64,000 bases of DNA, from positions 682,001-746,000 of the forward strand of contig CAXXVA010000001.1 in the NCBI GenBank assembly GCA_963675365.2. Direction: 5' to 3'. The translations under genes were made by a program, and so were the position numbers. This document shows, one piece after another, positions 55,474 to 63,622 of this stretch. This DNA is from CAXXOK01 sp963675365. Lineage in GTDB: Bacteria > Bacillota > Clostridia > Christensenellales > Aristaeellaceae. Position 1 is the first letter of the stretch, and every line of letters starts with the position of its first letter. The notes beneath the pieces were generated by a model. It saw only the letters and a program-made list of their open reading frames with translations. It was not told the origin of the DNA and ran no database searches.

Positions 55474-55929
55474 TCAGCACCGGTTCAGCTCGTCTTCCAC
55501 CAGCTTTGCCGCATATTCCACGTACTTGCCGCAGGGGCGGACTTCGTAGTAGGCCTCGTCGCGCACGGCGGGAACGGGCGAGGGGGTGATATCGTTGAGC
55601 TCCAGAAGATCGCAGCAGATAACCGTGCCATACTGCTGTTTAAACGCCTCGGCCTTTTGCTGTACGAGCGCGTACATCTGCTTTTTATAGTCGAGGTCGG
55701 CTTTCTTTATCTCCTTTTGGATCATGTTCAGCGCTACCGCCGCGCCGGTAAACGCGCCGCAGATTTCCCGAAGGCCGCCAACACCGCCGCCCATTGAGAC
55801 CATCAGCTTCAAGGCCGTTTCCTCCGAAAGCCCCATTTCCGCGTGAAACGCGGCGAACACCGACTGCGCGCAGTTGTAGCCCCCGTAAAAATAATCGTGC
55901 GCCTTTTGCTGCTTGGGCGTCAAGACCAT
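55474..55929 (-). CDS. C_GCAxxG_C_C family redox protein
   Basis: 151 residues. The motif order of the family is visible: GGYNCAQSVF, the GGG block MVSMGGGVGGL, then EICGAFTGAAVAL (C-GA-x-x-G), and later VICCDLLEL and RPCGKYVEYAA. The conserved cysteines suggest a redox or metal role; the true function is unknown. ATG at 55927-55929 is very close to GAGG (2 nt); TTG two codons later has a better spacing. Confidence 0.82.
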   Translation of the reverse strand: MVLTPKQQKAHDYFYGGYNCAQSVFAAFHAEMGLSEETALKLMVSMGGGVGGLREICGAFTGAAVALNMIQKEIKKADLDYKKQMYALVQQKAEAFKQQYGTVICCDLLELNDITPSPVPAVRDEAYYEVRPCGKYVEYAAKLVEDELNRC

Positions 55930-55954
55930 CACCTCTTCGAATTCTTTCTGTTTG

Positions 55955-55984
55955 ATTATCGCATAAAAGCATGGGGATGGGCAA
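55955..55984 (-). promoter_or_regulatory. Possible promoter of the C_GCAxxG gene
   Basis: Minus strand TTGCCC (55979-55984), 18 nt, GATAAT (55955-55960), 26 nt before the ATG. Confidence 0.5.
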
Positions 55985-56079
55985 GCCGCAATCACGATGA
56001 AAGGCTTGAACTTCGTCGATTGATCATGGTAGAGTGGTAAGAACCAAGATTGCCATTGCCAACAATATAGGAGAACGCC

Positions 56080-57102
56080 ATGCAGCCCATCAAAGATCTC
56101 TGGACCCGCTGGAATGAAGAAGCTTCATTTTCCGGCGTACTATCCGTGACGGATGATACCGGAACTGTGTTAGAAGCTTGCACGGGATACCGCAATCAAA
56201 GCGAGCGTCTGCCAAACAAGCCCGATACCGCGTTTGGGATTGCGTCGGGTACGAAGCTGTTTACCGGCCTGTCCGTATGCAAGCTCATCGAAGCGAAAAA
56301 ACTGAATCTGGATGACAGGATTTGGGATGTGCTCCCTTACGACCTGGGGCAGATCAACAAGCGGGTTACGCTTGGCCACCTGCTTACCCACACCTCCGGT
56401 ATCGGCGATTATCTGGATGAGGAAGCCGATGATTATGATGAGGCGTCGGATGCGCTGGCGGTTCAGTACCCGCTCTACCTGTGGGAACAGTTGGACTATT
56501 ATCTGCAAATGATCACGCCGCTCCCCCAAAAGTTTAAACCCGGTGAACGCTTCGGTTATTCCAACGCGGGGTTTATTATGCTGGGGCTAGCCATTGAATC
56601 CGCCGCGAAAGTGCCATATCGGCAATTTGTAACCAGCGAGATCATCGCCCCTCTGCAACTGCGCCATACAGGCTTTTACCGTATGGATCAATTGCCTGCC
56701 AATACCGCACTTGGCTATACCGATAACGGAGCGGGCGGCTTAAAAACCAACCAATTTACGTTACCAATCGTCGGCGGTTCGGACGGAGGTCTGTATACCT
56801 GCACCGGGGACATGGATACGCTGTGGCGCGCACTGTTTGACGGGCGAATCCTAACCGACGCGATGCGCGGCAGCTTTCTAAGCGCCCACGTCCGGCGGGA
56901 CAGCGACCGCAGCTACGGTTTGGGTGTTTACCGCATGGACCGCAACGGCCATACCGCCCATTATGCTGTCGGCGCGGATGCCGGCGTGAGCTTTTTTTCC
57001 ATATATTTCCCGCAGTGGAAGCGTACGGCTACGGCTATAAGCAATACGGAATCCGATATCTTCACGCTCCAGAGAATCTTACTGGAGGACGGCCTGGCCT
57101 GA
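56080..57102 (+). CDS. Serine hydrolase, beta-lactamase class C / PBP4* family
   Basis: 340 residues without a signal peptide. The SxxK pair is Ser56/Lys59 (ASGTK), the second motif is Tyr160-Ser-Asn162 (YSNAG), and LLTHTSGIGDYL is the conserved loop. Such enzymes act as esterases or D-peptidases more often than as beta-lactamases. The lack of an export signal makes a role on beta-lactams outside the cell unlikely. The ATG follows AGGAG. A terminator lies 44 nt after its stop. Confidence 0.87.
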   Translation: MQPIKDLWTRWNEEASFSGVLSVTDDTGTVLEACTGYRNQSERLPNKPDTAFGIASGTKLFTGLSVCKLIEAKKLNLDDRIWDVLPYDLGQINKRVTLGHLLTHTSGIGDYLDEEADDYDEASDALAVQYPLYLWEQLDYYLQMITPLPQKFKPGERFGYSNAGFIMLGLAIESAAKVPYRQFVTSEIIAPLQLRHTGFYRMDQLPANTALGYTDNGAGGLKTNQFTLPIVGGSDGGLYTCTGDMDTLWRALFDGRILTDAMRGSFLSAHVRRDSDRSYGLGVYRMDRNGHTAHYAVGADAGVSFFSIYFPQWKRTATAISNTESDIFTLQRILLEDGLA

Positions 57103-57145
57103 CAAAACAGCGAATGCTGCCGTTTTTCGCCACACATTTTATTTT

Positions 57146-57169
57146 AAAACCGCTTGACAAGCGGTTTTT
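57146..57169 (+). terminator. Terminator of the serine hydrolase gene
   Basis: AAAACCGCTT / AAGCGGTTTT, 10 bp with loop GAC, then a T-run (57165-57169). The -35 TTGACA of the next promoter is formed by the top of this stem and loop, so the two signals overlap. Confidence 0.8.
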
Positions 57170-57210
57170 CTTGTGTTATTGTCCTATTGTGTTATTCACG
57201 TAATACAATA
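57154..57210 (+). promoter_or_regulatory. Promoter and operator of the YtrA-type GntR - ABC operon
   Basis: TTGACA (57154-57159), 17 nt, TATTGT (57177-57182). Directly downstream is TATTGTGTTA-TTCACG-TAATACAATA (57185-57210), an almost perfect palindrome. One extra copy of TTGTGTTATT (57171-57180) overlaps the -10. These TGTTATT boxes are the likely binding sites of the GntR protein encoded next, which would repress its own operon. Confidence 0.75.
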
Positions 57211-57233
57211 ACACGCCATCAGGAGGCGATACC

Positions 57234-57605
57234 ATGGCATGGCAATTTGACCCGGACAGGCCCATCTACAAGCAGCTCAAAGAGCGCATCCTGCTCAAGA
57301 TCGTATCCGGTATATACGGCGCGGGAACGCAGCTGCCAACGGTGCGGGATCTGGCGGAGGAAGCCGCCGTAAACCCCAACACCCTGCAAAAGGCGCTTCA
57401 GGAACTGGAACGCGACGGGCTGGTGTACGCACAGCGCACCAGCGGCCGCTTCGTAACCGAGGACGAATCACTGATCAAAAAAGCCAAAACAGACTTGGCG
57501 AAAGAGCAAATCGCCCTGTTTCTTACAAAAATGGCGGCCATCGGCTACGACAGGCAGGACGCGGTGGTCCTCATCCAAACCAATAAGGAGAGAACGAAAT
57601 CATGA
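57234..57605 (+). CDS. GntR-family regulator, YtrA type
   Basis: 123 residues: winged-helix domain (about 10-78; PIYKQLKERILLKIVSGIYG, LPTVRDLAEEAAVNPNTLQK, ERDGLVYAQRTSGRFV) with a short C-terminal helix and no large ligand domain, the YtrA subfamily. These repress the ABC genes beside them and often respond to cell-wall antibiotics. ATG follows AGGAGG with a 7-nt spacer. Its stop overlaps the ATPase start in ATGA (57602-57605). Confidence 0.9.
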   Translation: MAWQFDPDRPIYKQLKERILLKIVSGIYGAGTQLPTVRDLAEEAAVNPNTLQKALQELERDGLVYAQRTSGRFVTEDESLIKKAKTDLAKEQIALFLTKMAAIGYDRQDAVVLIQTNKERTKS

Positions 57606-58297
57606 GCATTCTAAGCGCAACCAACCTGACCAAAAAGTTCGGCAATACGCTCGCGCTGCAAAACGTGAGCCTGGAGATCGAGCCGGGCCGCGTGATCGGG
57701 CTGCTCGGCCCCAACGGCAGCGGAAAAACCACGTTTTTGAAGCTGTGCAACGGGCTGCTGACGCCGACCGTCGGCCAGGTGAAAATTGAAGGCAACGCCC
57801 CGGGTACGGAGACCAAAGCCATCGTATCCTACCTGCCGGACACCGCCTGGTTCAACGATTGGATGAAGGTCCGCGATATGCTCGCCTTCTTTGCCGATTT
57901 CTATGCGGATTTCGACGCCGCTAAAGCCAGGGAGATGCTCAAGGCTCTGGATATCAAGCCGGAAGCGAACATCAAATCGCTGTCCAAGGGCACGAAGGAA
58001 AAGGTGCAGCTCATCCTCGTCATGGCGCGCAAGGCCAAGCTCTACCTGCTGGACGAGCCCATCGGCGGCGTGGACCCCGCCGCGCGCGACTATATTCTAC
58101 GCACGATCATTCAAAACTACAATCCGGAAGCGGCCGTGGTGATCTCCACCCACCTGATCGCGGACGTCGAGCAGGTGCTGGACGAGGCGATCTTCCTCAA
58201 AAACGGCGAGATCGTCCTGCATGAAAGCGTGGACTGGGTCCGCGAGGAAAAGGGCATGTCCGTGGACCAGCTATTCAGGGAGGTATTCAAATGTTAG
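57602..58297 (+). CDS. ABC transporter ATP-binding protein, YtrB-like
   Basis: 231 residues. Walker A GLLGPNGSGKTTFLKL, a degenerate signature LSKGTKEKVQLIL, and Walker B LYLLDEPIGGVDP; the H-loop is in ISTHLIADVEQ. It energises the permease that follows, which overlaps it by 7 nt. The set (YtrA-like regulator, ATPase, one permease) is a known arrangement for stress-responsive exporters. Substrate unknown. Confidence 0.91.
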   Translation: MSILSATNLTKKFGNTLALQNVSLEIEPGRVIGLLGPNGSGKTTFLKLCNGLLTPTVGQVKIEGNAPGTETKAIVSYLPDTAWFNDWMKVRDMLAFFADFYADFDAAKAREMLKALDIKPEANIKSLSKGTKEKVQLILVMARKAKLYLLDEPIGGVDPAARDYILRTIIQNYNPEAAVVISTHLIADVEQVLDEAIFLKNGEIVLHESVDWVREEKGMSVDQLFREVFKC

Positions 58298-59106
58298 GCA
58301 AGCTCATGAAGTACGAGTTCAAGGCCACCGGACGCATCTTTCTGCCGCTGTTCGGGGCGATGATTATCGTCGCCGCCGTCAGCCAGCTGTTAAGCAATCT
58401 CCGTTCGGACACCCCCTATGTTATTTCCCTGGTGTTATCGTCCATGCTGATCGCCGCGGCTTTTGTGATCACGCTAATCCTGACCATCCAGCGCTTTTAC
58501 AAAAATTTCCTGGGCAGCGAAGGCTACCTGATGCACACACTGCCGGTTAGCACCGGCAGGCTGATCTGGAGCAAGCTTCTGGTCGCGACGATCTGGACCA
58601 TCGTATGCGGAATCGTAACGTTTCTGGCAATCTTCATCCTCGCCATCAACGAATTGGATTACCAGTCCTTCCTCCAATTCATCAAAGATCTGCATCTGCT
58701 CTCGGGCGATACCATCCTGTTTACCACAGAGCTGGCGGTGATGGCGCTGGTTACGCTGATGTGCTCCATCCTTGGCCTGTATGCCTGCATGGCACTGAGC
58801 ATGCTGTTTAATAAGCACCGGGTCGCGATCTCGTTTGCGTTCTTCATCGCGTCGACCACCATTGTGCAGATCATCACGGCGATCATCGTATCCTTCAAGA
58901 CAAGCAGCATGACCGGGATTATGATCAATGTGAATTCCAGCTCGGATTTCACGGCCCTCAGCAACGTTGATCCGTTTATCGATGCCGGTGAAGCCGCGGC
59001 ATTCCATTCCCATGTGCTTTTGTATATCCTCGTCGTCGCGCTGATCGGCGCGGGCTTCTACGCCCTGACGCACATGATGCTCAAACGCAGGCTGAACCTG
59101 CAATAA
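58291..59106 (+). CDS. ABC transporter permease
   Basis: 271 residues with six predicted membrane segments (about 17-38, 44-66, 98-125, 143-165, 178-202, 240-262). It starts LGKLMKYEFKATGRIFLPL, as in ABC-2 type permeases. It partners the ATPase of the same operon. A terminator follows 14 nt after the stop. Confidence 0.87.
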   Translation: MLGKLMKYEFKATGRIFLPLFGAMIIVAAVSQLLSNLRSDTPYVISLVLSSMLIAAAFVITLILTIQRFYKNFLGSEGYLMHTLPVSTGRLIWSKLLVATIWTIVCGIVTFLAIFILAINELDYQSFLQFIKDLHLLSGDTILFTTELAVMALVTLMCSILGLYACMALSMLFNKHRVAISFAFFIASTTIVQIITAIIVSFKTSSMTGIMINVNSSSDFTALSNVDPFIDAGEAAAFHSHVLLYILVVALIGAGFYALTHMMLKRRLNLQ

Positions 59107-59120
59107 GGCGTACGGCCGGT

Positions 59121-59155
59121 CCAAACGTCCGCGTGAAAGCGCGGACGTTTGGTTT
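59121..59155 (+). terminator. Terminator of the YtrA-type operon
   Basis: CCAAACGTCCGCG (59121-59133) and CGCGGACGTTTGG (59140-59152), 13 bp perfect with a 6-nt loop, followed by TTT. Confidence 0.75.
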
Positions 59156-59232
59156 GCCGCCGTGAACGGTTTTGCATCGTTCAATCGTATAGATATCGAA
59201 TACAAAACGATAGTATGGAACAGGAGTTAAAA

Positions 59233-60762
59233 ATGAAGAGTATCAAAGCCTTATGTCTGGCGCTGATTTGCCTGATGCTGCCGCTCACCGCGGCCGCGGC
59301 GGAGCTGCCCGCAGCCGTATCGGCACTCCTGGAAGCGCGGTACCCGGGCTATGCCGTGGCCGCGCAGGCCGGGAGCGGAAGCGACGCGCAGGGGCAGATT
59401 GCGCTGGTAGTATCCAAAGACGGGCACAACGTGCTGTGCATCGCGGAAAAAGCGGCGGGTGACGCGGCCTACACCTTGACCGTGGATACCGGCACCGCCC
59501 TGCGGCAGGGAGACGAAGTCCCAGACCTGCTGATCGATTCCGGCGGGGACGCGCTGTTTTATACCTATCAGAACGAATACTATGTCTACCGGTATCACGC
59601 CGAAAAAACGCAGGACGGCTGGGGCAACGTGGACATCGTCCGCATCAGCCTAGATGAGCGTCATCACGAATACACGCTTTCCATGCAGGGCGAGAGCCTG
59701 TACAGTAACGAAATGGTTTTTGACGAGAACGACAACATGCTCTATCAGGATGCGCTTCTGCCGCTGTACGCGCCATGGCTGGAGGTTTCATTCAGGCTCC
59801 AGGCGTTTGATATTACCGCCTGGGATATGGACAATTACAGCGACGTATACATCCGCTCCGCGCAGACCATACTCGGTGATCGTTACACGGTCAGCGATGC
59901 CGTGGCGACGCCGTACATGCTGCTGGCCGACGCCGCGGACGGCCAGGGCGTCCGGTACCTGTTCCTGATGGAAATACAGGATGACGGCAATTACAATATC
60001 ACGCAAAGCACGCCGATGGGCGACGGTATCCGGCCGGATTTCATCCACGCCTGGAGCGGCGTCGGGATTCGCGTTTATCCGGATATTTCCGTGCAGGAAG
60101 ACTACCGCATTTACGGATTTGTGAAGCGCGCCGACGGACTATGGCATCTTCGCGGCGTGATGACGAAGGACGATATCTTCAGCTATACCGCGTACGGACT
60201 GCATACCGACCTTGACGATTGGCGCATCGGAGATTATCCCGAAGTGACCCTGACCGCCGTGGACTGGGACGCGCTGCCCAAAAGCCTTGCGGAGGCCATG
60301 GAAACGCTGGATCAATCAGGCTGGGCGCGTGTGATCAGCGACGATCCGAACAACCGCCTGCACCTGCGTACAGCGCCGGACAAGAACGCCGCCTCGCTGG
60401 GCAAGTATTACCAGGGCACGCCCGTGCGGGTACTTGGCAAGAGCGGCGACTGGACGGAAGTGGACGTGTTCGGCGTCCACGGCTATATGATGACCAAATG
60501 GCTCGCCTTCGGCGCGGACATGAACGACGTGGAAATCGCGACCCTGTATCTGACCTACAAAGGCGCTTTGCTGGCGGAAGGCATCCCCATGTACGCCTCC
60601 CCGTCGGACGCCGTTCCCGCCGCCACGCTGATGGTAGACCGCTCCTTGCCCGACCCCTATATTATCGGCGTCGTCGGCGACGAATGGTACCATATCGTGT
60701 TCCCGGACACCGGGCTGTCCGGCTTCATCCGGCAGGACACGCTCTGGCCGGGAAACGGATAA
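59233..60762 (+). CDS. Exported protein with C-terminal SH3-type domain
   Basis: 509 residues with a signal peptide at about 1-25. The central part (60-340) is beta-rich, with many Asp and Tyr residues and no known domain. Residues from about 360 to 425 form a bacterial SH3 domain (NRLHLRTAPDKNAASLGKYY, VRVLGKSGDWTEVDV, GYMMTKWLAF); a second, weaker copy may follow. SH3b domains bind cell-wall peptides. ATG at 59233 follows AGGAG with 6 nt. A long bidirectional terminator follows. Confidence 0.83.
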   Translation: MKSIKALCLALICLMLPLTAAAAELPAAVSALLEARYPGYAVAAQAGSGSDAQGQIALVVSKDGHNVLCIAEKAAGDAAYTLTVDTGTALRQGDEVPDLLIDSGGDALFYTYQNEYYVYRYHAEKTQDGWGNVDIVRISLDERHHEYTLSMQGESLYSNEMVFDENDNMLYQDALLPLYAPWLEVSFRLQAFDITAWDMDNYSDVYIRSAQTILGDRYTVSDAVATPYMLLADAADGQGVRYLFLMEIQDDGNYNITQSTPMGDGIRPDFIHAWSGVGIRVYPDISVQEDYRIYGFVKRADGLWHLRGVMTKDDIFSYTAYGLHTDLDDWRIGDYPEVTLTAVDWDALPKSLAEAMETLDQSGWARVISDDPNNRLHLRTAPDKNAASLGKYYQGTPVRVLGKSGDWTEVDVFGVHGYMMTKWLAFGADMNDVEIATLYLTYKGALLAEGIPMYASPSDAVPAATLMVDRSLPDPYIIGVVGDEWYHIVFPDTGLSGFIRQDTLWPGNG

Positions 60763-60773
60763 GCGGCGGCACG

Positions 60774-60812
60774 AACGAAAGCCCCGGCAATGCCATTGCC
60801 GGGGCTTTCGTT
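60774..60812. terminator. Bidirectional terminator between convergent secreted-protein genes
   Basis: AACGAAAGCCCCGGCAATG and CATTGCCGGGGCTTTCGTT, 19 bp of perfect inverted repeat with a 1-nt centre, 11 nt after one stop and 13 nt after the other. Both flanks end in TTTCGTT, a poor U-run, but the stem is very stable. Confidence 0.75.
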
Positions 60813-60825
60813 GATGGTCGCCGGT

Positions 60826-61644
60826 TTACTGTAATAGGGTTCCGTTCGCAGCGCTGATGAACCGGTTCTGCCAGCGGTAGGCGGGAACGGCTTTGGCCGC
60901 GTCCTGGGTACCGGCCAGCAGGTAACACAGTTCGGCGGTATCCGCCTGCTCGCCGATGGCCGCAAATGCGGCGATCGCTTCCTGTTCAGAGATAACCGCA
61001 ATCCCATGTTTGGACGGTGTAAACTCACTCCACCATCCGGAGATCTTGATCAGTCCGCTGTCGCTTACAACAACCTCGATACGATTGGACTGCGCGCTGA
61101 CTTGAAACTCCACAGCATCTTGAAACTGTGTGGATGCGGCCCAGTACACGGGCACGCCGTCCAGCATCTGGCCAAACGCCACCAGATACCCGCCCGGAAG
61201 CTTGGAGACGCGCCCATAGGCGGTCAGACTTTGGAGATACGCGTCCGTAACGCCCAGCTCCGCAAGCCATGCTTCGGCTTTCGCACGCGCTTCCTCCGCG
61301 GTCAGCGCGCACTTGGCGACGCCGGAAGGTTCGATGTTCTCGGGGATGTAAGGTGAATACTCCTCCGTAAGCACCAGCGACGTAAAGACGGATAACCGCA
61401 TCTGCCTGAAGCCAAGGGTATCATTTTGTCCGCAAAAGGGTGCGCTGTCACTGTCTGGCAGAGAGTACAAAGGGTATTCCCCGTCTTCCAGCTGCGCGCT
61501 CGCCGCCTGCTCGCCAAAGGTCAGCCGCAGCATAGCCTGGGTATCAAACGCAAACGGAGACAGCGTATATTCGTTCATCGTGCCGGCGCTTGCCGATCCG
61601 AGAATCAGAAGGCCGAGCAGCACAACACATAGGAATCGCTTCAT
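60826..61644 (-). CDS. Exported protein, possibly YcdB/PepSY-like
   Basis: 272 residues with a signal peptide (FLCVVLLGLLILGSASA). A middle segment (LTAEEARAKAEAWLAELGV, then PGGYLVAFGQMLDGVPVYW) resembles the YcdB/PepSY-type repeat of Clostridia exported proteins. ATG at 61642-61644 has AAGGAGG 8 nt upstream. It follows the next secreted-protein gene by 14 nt. Function unknown; it may modulate a sensor or peptidase. Confidence 0.7.
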   Translation of the reverse strand: MKRFLCVVLLGLLILGSASAGTMNEYTLSPFAFDTQAMLRLTFGEQAASAQLEDGEYPLYSLPDSDSAPFCGQNDTLGFRQMRLSVFTSLVLTEEYSPYIPENIEPSGVAKCALTAEEARAKAEAWLAELGVTDAYLQSLTAYGRVSKLPGGYLVAFGQMLDGVPVYWAASTQFQDAVEFQVSAQSNRIEVVVSDSGLIKISGWWSEFTPSKHGIAVISEQEAIAAFAAIGEQADTAELCYLLAGTQDAAKAVPAYRWQNRFISAANGTLLQ

Positions 61645-61658
61645 GTTCCAATCCTCCT

Positions 61659-62930
61659 TCATTCATACAGCATCGCGTACAGTTGATCCGGGTCCAGCAC
61701 ACTCGTTTGATATCCGATCCAGTTGCCAACGGCTCCGGTCTGGTATGGAATCGCCATCTCATAATGGCTGCCGTCCTCCATGATCACGTCGATAAGCGCG
61801 CCATAGCCCGCATACTGCACGCTGATTTCGCCGTGGCTTTCCACCGTGCTGATCGCCATGCCGTCTGAACGCAGCCGCATGACGGCGTTTTTGGCTACGG
61901 CCAGCCATTGCCCGTCAAACGGGTCGAGGTACAGGTCGCTGTACTGAAACGTATTTGGCCGGTGCAAACTGGCGGAGAGCAGCTTGTTGGTATCGACGTC
62001 CAAATACCCGAAATACAGCACGCCGTCAGGGGTATTAAACGTGGCATAGTATACCGTCTCATCGCCATACGCGACGTTGAACTGCCCCATGACGCCCATG
62101 CCCTCACTTTCCATCGACATCACAAGCGGCGCGCCGAGCAGCCGTTTGAGCTCCTGCCGAAGCTGCTTTTCGTAAGCCGTATAGTTGCCGTATTCCGCCG
62201 GGTCGCCGGTCTCTACGTAGATTTCATAGGCAAGCAATTCGTCGTCGGTAATGGCGCGCAGGGGTAAAAACAGGAAGCTGTCCAAGCCTGAGTAGGCTTC
62301 GTCGTCCAGCGTCACCATGCCAAGCCCGTCGTCGGAAACCAGCGGGGTATACGGCGATTCGCTCGTAAAGCCCATGCGGATGTACAAATCCCGCAGCGCG
62401 GTTCTGCGCGTTTGTTCCCCCGACTGGAAGAAGCGTGTGGCCTCGATTCCTCCGCCGCGCATGCAATTTTTATAAGTAAGCGCGTCGGGATCGAAGGTCT
62501 GCCCGCACCGGGCAAAGGCGTCGATCACTTCCAGAATCTGTTCATCCGTCAGCGGGTCAATCGGAAGCAGTGTAAACAGCGTTTCACCCTCATAGTCTTC
62601 TGCGTTGAGCGTATAGACGCCAACGATCACGTCCTCCAGCTTGTTGAGTACGTCCAGCTCAGGCCGCGCGCCCGCCTGATAGTCCTCAAGCAGCGCTTTG
62701 GCGCGTTCCCGCTCATCGGATACCATGCCGGGATCCTGGTAGTTTTCCCAGCCGGTATCCATGGCGGTATAGTACGCGCCGATGGCTGCGCTGGAGTAGT
62801 CCGCCTCCGGTTCGGCCGTGACAACCGCAAGCGGCTCTACGGCGGGCAGGGCAACCACCTCGTTTTCCTGCGTCGCCAAGCCTGTTACGGGCAGCGCGAG
62901 CAAGAGCAGTATCAGAAACCATTTTTTCAT
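61659..62930 (-). CDS. Exported protein of unknown function
   Basis: 423 residues with a signal peptide (WFLILLLLALPVTGLA). No domain is recognised; it is acidic, and residues 90-200 have helical repeats (LTDEQILEVIDAFARCGQTF). Its ATG overlaps the histidine kinase stop in ATGA (62927-62930), so it is coupled to the sensor gene. It may be the extracellular partner of that two-component system. Confidence 0.72.
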   Translation of the reverse strand: MKKWFLILLLLALPVTGLATQENEVVALPAVEPLAVVTAEPEADYSSAAIGAYYTAMDTGWENYQDPGMVSDERERAKALLEDYQAGARPELDVLNKLEDVIVGVYTLNAEDYEGETLFTLLPIDPLTDEQILEVIDAFARCGQTFDPDALTYKNCMRGGGIEATRFFQSGEQTRRTALRDLYIRMGFTSESPYTPLVSDDGLGMVTLDDEAYSGLDSFLFLPLRAITDDELLAYEIYVETGDPAEYGNYTAYEKQLRQELKRLLGAPLVMSMESEGMGVMGQFNVAYGDETVYYATFNTPDGVLYFGYLDVDTNKLLSASLHRPNTFQYSDLYLDPFDGQWLAVAKNAVMRLRSDGMAISTVESHGEISVQYAGYGALIDVIMEDGSHYEMAIPYQTGAVGNWIGYQTSVLDPDQLYAMLYE

Positions 62931-63616
62931 ATCGGTTTCACCTCCTGGGGAAACGATACCGCACGACCTGTTGCCAAATCCGCAGCAGGCTGTAACGGAG
63001 TTGTAAAGCTTACGGTCGTGCCCTTGCCGGGCGCAGAAACAATCGACAGCTCCCCATGGTGCAGCGCGGCGATCTGCCCGCAAATCGTCAGCCCAAGCCC
63101 CACGCCGCCCGCCTTACGCGTGCGCGCCGGATCGGCCTTGTAAAATGGTTCCCGCGCATGGGCGATCTGCTCTCCTGTCATGCCGATTCCCCGGTCTTCC
63201 ACCGCAAAGCCGTTGGGCAAACTTCGAAGGATAACCGTCTGCCCCGCTTTGGAAGCGCGCAAGGCGTTTAAGGCAAGGTTGTCTAATAGCCGCGCCAAAA
63301 GCTCCCGGTCGCCGGCGATATCGGCCGCTTCGCCTTCCACCTGGAGCGCGATGCCTTTGGACTGATGGGCGACGCGCTCCGCGCTCTCTTTGAGAAGCGG
63401 CAGGACAGACACCAGGCTGAACGCCGGTTTCTCATGCTTGAGTTCCGTTAGTTTTAAAAGTTGCGTATCCAGATCGGATAAACGCTTGATGTCACGCGCC
63501 ATCTCCTCCGCCAGGCGGCAACGCTCGTCTTCGGGCACGGCGGCGTTCTGCAATAGCCGCGCGTTGCCCAAAAGCGCGCACAGCGGCGTGCGCATTTCAT
63601 GGGAGAGCGCGTCCAA
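62927..63616 (-). CDS. Sensor histidine kinase, catalytic part after an in-frame TAG
   Basis: The dimerisation and ATPase parts of a HAMP-type kinase: H-box ALSHEMRTPLCALLGN, N-box LDNLALNALRAS, G1 VEDRGIGMTGEQI, G2 GGVGLGLTICGQIA. It is in the same frame as 63623-64000 and is separated from it only by TAG at 63623-63625. Reading through gives ...AENR-x-RLLDALSHE..., where relatives usually have Gln, so a CAG-to-TAG change is likely. An internal start (ATG 63616) could still give an unlinked catalytic domain. An upstream response regulator would be off the right edge. Confidence 0.85.
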   Translation of the reverse strand: MDALSHEMRTPLCALLGNARLLQNAAVPEDERCRLAEEMARDIKRLSDLDTQLLKLTELKHEKPAFSLVSVLPLLKESAERVAHQSKGIALQVEGEAADIAGDRELLARLLDNLALNALRASKAGQTVILRSLPNGFAVEDRGIGMTGEQIAHAREPFYKADPARTRKAGGVGLGLTICGQIAALHHGELSIVSAPGKGTTVSFTTPLQPAADLATGRAVSFPQEVKPI

Positions 63617-63622
63617 AAGCCG

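Noticed and set aside
56080..57102. True antibiotic beta-lactamase
   Set aside because: The fold has SxxK and YSN, but there is no export signal, and the wider PBP4*/esterase family fits as well or better.
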